Origin: Charina bottae
Lineage: Eukaryota; Chordata; Lepidosauria; Squamata; Charinaidae
DNA length: 64,000 nucleotides
Direction: 5' to 3'
Assembly: GCA_023362775.1 (NCBI GenBank)
Contig: JALMGJ010000001.1
Location: 68,108,501-68,172,500 of the forward strand
Part shown: piece by piece, positions 58,848 to 64,000 of the stretch
Numbering within the stretch: the stretch's first letter is position 1
How the letters are laid out: every line of letters begins with the position of its first letter
Notes under the pieces: model-generated
Database searches by the model: none
What the model was told of the DNA's origin: nothing
What the model saw: only the letters and a program-made list of their open reading frames with translations
Position numbers and translations under genes: made by a program

Positions 58848-61137
58848 TCGAATTTATCACCGCCCAACTCTCCCAAGGGGGACTCTGGGTGGTTTACAAC
58901 AGAATTAAAATCATTCATATACATTTATAAATAAAATAAAATACATAATAAGTAATAATTTAAAATATAATGAATAAAATGGGATCCAATGGCAGAATAT
59001 TCTTAAGTTCACAAAAAACGGCACCTCAGAGCTAATCTAAGGAGCTAGCCATCTCCAGGTATCTCCATTCTCCTTCCGACCCCAAGCATACTGACAGAAC
59101 CAGGTTTTGAGTCTTTTTCGGAAGTCCAGGAGTGAGGGGGGCTGTCTGATCTCCGGGGGCAGAATGTTCCAAAGGGCAGGGGCAACAGCAGAGAAAGCAC
59201 GCTTCCGAGACCCCGTTAGGTGGAACTCCTTAACCAATGGGGTCCGTAGCATGCCCTCTCTGCATGCCCGGGTGGGACAGGATGAAGTGATGGGGATGAG
59301 ACGATCCCTTAGGTATCCTGGTCCCATGCCATGTAGGGCTTTAAAGGTGATAACCAACACCTTGAATTGTACCCAGAAGCAAACTGGAACCCAGTGCAGT
59401 TTGCGCAGCAAAGGTGTTATGTGTCCTCCTTGGGACACCCAAAATTGTCCGTGCGGCTGCATTCTGGATCAGTTGTAGCTTCCGGATATTCTTCAAGGGT
59501 AGCCCCAAGTAGAGCACATTACAGTAGTCTATGTGGGAGATAACCAGGGCATGAGTGACTGTTCGAAGGGCCTCTTGTTCCAGGAAGGGGCGCAACTGGC
59601 GCACAACACGAAGTTGGGCAAAAGCCCTCCTGACCACAACTGCCACCTGCTCTTCAAGCAGGAGTCATGAGTCCAAGAGGACTCCCAAGTTACGCACCGG
59701 GTCTGTCTGGGGTACTGCAACCCCATCCAGAATTAAAGATTATAATTTCCCAGATGCCAAGGAGCCATTAATCCACACCCTAGTCTTATAGGGTTCAGCT
59801 GAAGCCTGTTTTTCCCCATCCAGGCCCCTACAGCCCCCAGGCACTTGGAAAGGATGGTCACTGCATCACTTACTTCACCTGGGATGGAGATATACAGGTG
59901 GGTATCATCGGCATATTGATGATACCTCACCCCGTGGTGTCGGATGATCTTGCCCAGCGGTTTCATGTAGATGTTAAAAAGGAGCGGAGAGAGTACCGAG
60001 CCCTGCGGGACCCCGCAAAGAAGGGCCCACGGACTGGATCACTCGCTCCCAATTAACACCGACTGGGCCCGGCCTCGGAGGAAGGAGGTGAACCAGCATA
60101 AAACCATGCCACCCACGCCCAACTCCATAAACCGTTCCAGAAGGATACCATGGTCGACGGTATCAAACGCCACTGAGAGGTCAAGAAGAGCGAGAATGGA
60201 TGCACTGCCTCCATCTCGCTCCCTTCCAGAGATCATCCATAAGCGCGACCAATGCAGTTTCCGTCCCGTAACCCGGCCTGAAACCTGACTGAAAGGGGTC
60301 CAGATAATCCGTTTCATCCAGAATCCTCTGGAGCTGCAACACCACCACCTTCTCAACCACCTTTCCCAAAAAGGGAAGGTGGGAGACTGGATGAAAATTA
60401 TCCAGTATAGTAGGGTCCAGCAATGGCTTCTTGAGAAGGGGGTGAACCAGCGCTTCCTTAAAAGCCCCCGGGAACACTCCCTCTCTCAAGGATGCATTCA
60501 CCATCGCTTGGACCCAACTACAAGTCCCCTCCCGAGCTGCTTTCACCAGCCAGGAGGGGCGTGGATCTAATTGACAGGTGGTGGCATTTACAGTCCGGAG
60601 AACTCTGTCTACTTCCTCAGGTCCAACAGGATCAAACTGTTCCCAGATAACAAAGTAAGTACGTTCCCTGGGTATCTCTCCAGACTCTGACTCACACTTG
60701 GAGTCCAACTTGGAGCGAATCCAAGCGATTTTATCCTGCAGATGCTCCAAAAATTCCTCAGCACGGCCCTGCAGATGGATTTCCAACTCCCCTTTCCCCA
60801 AAAGGGATCGGGTAATCTTAAACAGGGCCGTCGGGCGGCATTCTGCGGATGCAATAAGAGCAGAGAAATATTGACTTTTCGCCGCTCTTACCACAAGGTA
60901 GGCCTTAATAGCAGCTCTAGATTGTGTTCAGTCGGATTCAATCTTTGTTTTCCTCCAGCGGCACTCTAGGCGTCTCTTAATCCTCTTCAAAACCCTCAAC
61001 TCCTCTGTAAACCAGGGGGAGTGTCGGGTTCGACTGGACAAGAGAGGCCGCACAGGCGCGATCCTGTCCAAGGCCCCAGCCGCCTCTCTATTCCAGGCAG
61101 CAGCCAGAGCCTCCGCTGGACCGTGCAGCAGATAATA
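58806..61137 (-). mobile_element. L2 LINE, 5' truncated
   Basis: The 3' end is an (AAAT)n tail (58806-58848) next to a typical aaaccacccagagtcccc-like end. Coding homology extends leftward from 61137, where the truncated 5' end lies between the endonuclease and RT. No clear TSD was seen. Confidence 0.88.
59037..61137 (-). pseudogene. L2 ORF2 (RT), frameshifted
   Basis: On the minus strand in order: RHSPWFTEELRVLKRIKRRL (about 61000); HPLLKKPLLDPTILDNFHPV; DPFQSGFRPGYGTETALVAL; LDLSVAFDTVDHGILLERF; YHQYADDTHLYISIPGEVS with catalytic YADD at 59904-59915; and the C-terminal LLRKLHWVPVCFWVQFKVLV to NILPPEIRQPPSLLDFRKRL. At least five frame changes and one stop near 60930 split it. This is L2-clade by motif. 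Confidence 0.9.
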
Positions 61138-63312
61138 TGAATTCCCACCTGAATGGCTGATACCAGTGATACTTGTTTGATGTTATAGCACTTCTACACA
61201 GAAATTATTAACAAGTTACTATTGGTACAAATAGAAGTTGTGGTAATAGGTATGAAGTACTCTGATGGTGGTTGTTTCATTGCCTTAAAACGAAAGACTC
61301 AGAGAAATTGGGAGAGACTGAGCAAAAGCAAAAGGCAGGGAGGCAAGAGGGAGAGATCAAGGAAATTTGCCAATGATATGAGAACTGTTATACTTACACA
61401 TTCTGAGAACATCAGTTCTCTGTGTTTAGTTTGCATAATTATAATTAGAGATGCTGAGCAATCAGTATCTTTGCTATGGGGCATGGTAATGGACAAAAAA
61501 CAAAGCCTCTCATAGGGTTTAGAAGCCATATTGTCTGCCTAATGATGGGGCCAGTTACCTACCTCCAAGTAAATGTTAATCCCACAGGCCAATGTAAGAT
61601 CTTTTTGTCAGTGATTGATATAATTATCATCACCACTGCTGATTATTAAAAAGAAAAAAAACCAGTGCAATTGTTCTTTTTACAAATTTTCTTGAAAAAT
61701 AGAGAAGTGGGAAGGGAGAAAAGATTCTGGCAAAGAGATGAAATGGTGACATTCCCACAGAGTAAGCATTTTGGAATGGAGGAAGCTGTTTGATTCAGTG
61801 TGCCGAGAAGTCCCAGACAAACAGCAACAACCCAGTTTACCATCTCAGCTTCTGGGCTGCACTGCAAGAAAGCAATATTTTTGCTGGAACTTCTATAGCC
61901 TGTGCACTTTAATGTGTTAACCACATGTAGCAAATCTAGCAAACAAGGTTTCCTTCTATATCTATATCTGTCCTGTTATAGCAATGGAAACCATCAACAA
62001 ACTAAGAGGCGGAAAAATATTGTAAAATGTTCAGCAGAGGGAGGCATTGACACAATATTTAAGTCTAGGATAGTGTTTCAGAATTATTTTTTCTTTTCTA
62101 AATTTACTCCCTGAGACAAACCAAGGGACACAAAATAGCTGGATAAAGATTGTACCTTTTTTCTGGAACTAGGAAGTATTTGCTTAGTTCTGAAGAGAAA
62201 GAGAACATGGTCTAAAGAGGAAATTGACATTTTAATGTTTGGAGAGACATGGAACTGCACCAAAATTTACATCCAAAGGGGAGAGATGCCAACCCAGCAC
62301 CTATGCCATGAACTGAGGCTGAATGACACAGTATTATTTGATTATACAGAGAGCTTTGCTTGACAGAGGTCTGGCCACGGAGAGATTAAAGGACATTTAG
62401 TTTATGATTTTGCTCAAAAAGGTCTGAAAGGCTGATAGAGAATTTAGAGAAAGTTGAAGGGAAAAGTGCAAAGCCTATGTACAGAAACAAATAATATGAA
62501 CCTCTGTATAAGCAAGCAAAGGAACAGTTAATCCAGACTAAAGCCAGCTTGCATTGGTAAGCAAAGGTGGATTACATATCCCCCTTATTTTCATAAGTTC
62601 ATTATATTTCTGCAAAAGCAGTAAGCAATCTTGCATAGTTCAGGTTTGAATTACAGTGCCAAAAACCCTGGGCATGCTTTAGGAGAGTTGTGGCCATAGG
62701 AGTCTGTTCTTAACACCAAAATGGCAACATGTAATTGTGACATTCACAAAGCAAGCTCCACACTTTCATACTGCATCGTGAAAATGCAAACAAGTGCGTA
62801 AGGGATAGAGTTTGTGGTCATGACATTGTGATGCATGTTTCATCACTTTCCCCCCACCTTGCTGCCCCCCTCCTTGGATGCCTATGATTGTGGCCAAAAA
62901 CATTTGGAGGGCACCAAGCTGCCCGTCTCTATATTTAAAGCAGGGGGAGACATTTTTTTTGGAGGCTAGCAGCCTCATTTGGTCTTTGTGGTACAGCATT
63001 CTGTGAACTGGACATAGCCAAGACGAAGTATGTAGATAGAGCCAGAGCAAAAACTGGATAAGCTAGGAAGGCTAAGAAACATTCATTCTTATTTCTATTT
63101 TCATAAAATGGTTAATGTGATGAAAATTGCACTGTATATTAAGTAGACTCTAATGCTCCCAAAGTGTTAAATATGATTGACCATATTTAACACTTTGTTA
63201 AATGCAGGTCCCCCAATGCTGCCAGCAGCAAGTGAAGCAGAGACTCTGGAAGCTGCAGAATTTGGGGGGAGGAACATTTTATCCATAGCGTAGTAAAGGT
63301 TACTTTATTTCA
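61138..63312. other. Unrecognised sequence with one strong hairpin
   Basis: No gene was recognised across about 2.2 kb. A 15-bp perfect stem with 6-nt loop lies at 63161-63196 (see findings). Confidence 0.4.
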
Positions 63313-63817
63313 ATGAAGACTGAAAGAAAAATGTATCCAGCGTGGTTATCTCTGCCCCTCATCCAAGGTTTAGCACATGCACGCTGTTTGTCCAGAGCTC
63401 GAAAGATCATCAGTGACGCCTCCCATCCTCATCATGGTTTGTTTTCTTTGTTCCCCTCTGGGAAGAGGTTCCGCTGTATCCGATGTAGAACAGCCAGATT
63501 GGGAAACAGCTTTGTCCCCCAGGCTATTGGATTCTTGAATGCCAAATAGGTTCTTTTAGGTGAAATATGTAAAGAATGTATATTTTATAGTAATTATGGA
63601 TTTTTATTAGTATTTTAATGTTTGACTGAAATTGTGAGTTAAAGAATGTATATTTTATAAGAATGTGTATTTTATAAGAATGGGTATTTTATAGTAATTA
63701 TGGTTTTCTGTTATTATCATTAGTATTTTATTGCTTGAGTGAAATTGTGAGCCAACTGCAATGAAATTTCATTCTATTGTGCACTTGTATAGTGTATAGT
63801 GGGATGACAATAAAGTT
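63313..63817 (+). mobile_element. LINE 3' terminus (Rex1/L2-like)
   Basis: ARKIISDASHPHHGLFSLF, PSGKRFRCIRCRTARLGNS and FVPQAIGFLN form the extreme C-terminus of a LINE ORF (63380-63549). A 3' UTR ending gggatgacaataaagttatt and the pentanucleotide tail follow. The N-terminal part is missing. The clade call (Rex1 or L2-related) is tentative. Confidence 0.65.
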
Positions 63818-63933
63818 ATTATTCTATTCTATTCTATTCTATTCTATTCTATTCTATTCTGTTCTGTTCTGTTCTGTTCTGTTCTGTTCTGTTCTGTTCT
63901 GTTCTGTTCTATTCTATTCTATTCTATTCTATT
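63818..63933. repeat. (ATTCT)n-(GTTCT)n-(ATTCT)n tract
   Basis: An expanded pentanucleotide tail of the preceding LINE: about eight ATTCT units, ten GTTCT units, then about five ATTCT units. Confidence 0.95.
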
Positions 63934-64000
63934 ATCATATGATCAGAATTCTATAGTTAGATCTCTGGATTCCATGCGGTACAATTTTAAAACTTGCAGT

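Noticed and set aside
1..64000. CRISPR arrays, bacterial operons, rRNA genes or LTR retroviral elements
   Set aside because: No regularly spaced repeats, ribosome-binding-site-led operons, rRNA sequence, paired LTRs or retroviral gag/pol motifs were seen.

Overview
This window looks like repeat-rich, non-coding nuclear DNA from a squamate reptile (lizard or snake). The evidence is the combination of RTE-BovB LINEs in several age classes, a tRNA-headed SINE whose 3' tail resembles BovB, full-length L1s with A-rich ORF2s, L2/CR1 debris, Penelope-like elements (PLEs) and hAT MITEs. There is no bacterial-style gene organisation. I recognise no host gene; two short ORFs outside repeats (50417-50746 minus; 55926-56480 plus) could be exons, but neither is recognised. 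Almost every long ORF belongs to a retrotransposon.

Layout. 1-5770: mostly unique sequence with a compound microsatellite, an internally deleted BovB lodged in an older palindromic repeat, and a second BovB fragment abutting an inverted L1 scrap. 5772-15156: one full-length BovB (about 3.2 kb once the insert is removed, 11-bp target-site duplication, TSD) split by a full-length 6.2-kb L1 (19-bp TSD). 15890-21470: a PLE (reverse transcriptase plus GIY-YIG endonuclease) split by a 3.9-kb APE-type LINE (12-bp TSD) that ends in a classical C2H2 zinc finger. 21833-23121: a BovB 3' half with an open frame. 24702-26279: a 1.56-kb GC-rich hAT element with internal inverted duplications. 26457-32640: a MIR-like SINE split by a second L1, 5.8 kb, with intact ORF1. 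38121-40980 and 51849-54872: two BovB copies that also share about 0.4 kb of flanking DNA in opposite orientation. 41954-42319: a SINE with intact A and B boxes. 42639-43758 and 46480-46814: two TSD-bounded, inverted-repeat PLE derivatives. 58806-61137: a reverse-strand L2. 63313-63933: a LINE 3' terminus with an (ATTCT)n tail.

The most interesting material is RNA-level structure at element ends. The first seven nucleotides of both the full-length BovB and the C2H2-finger LINE, with 5' ends set independently by TSDs, pair with a segment about 20-25 nt downstream around a shared core, as in HDV-like self-cleaving ribozymes. The PLEs carry hammerhead-ribozyme motifs, one with a complete 8-bp stem I and a GUC cleavage triplet. 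Two BovB insertion junctions carry 9-5-9 fold-backs, which suggests cDNA snap-back during target-primed reverse transcription. One BovB insertion looks like a template-switch chimera carrying another copy's 3' flank.

Limits: family names come from recognising protein motifs and end sequences by eye. No alignment, folding or database search was run. Boundaries given without a TSD are approximate.
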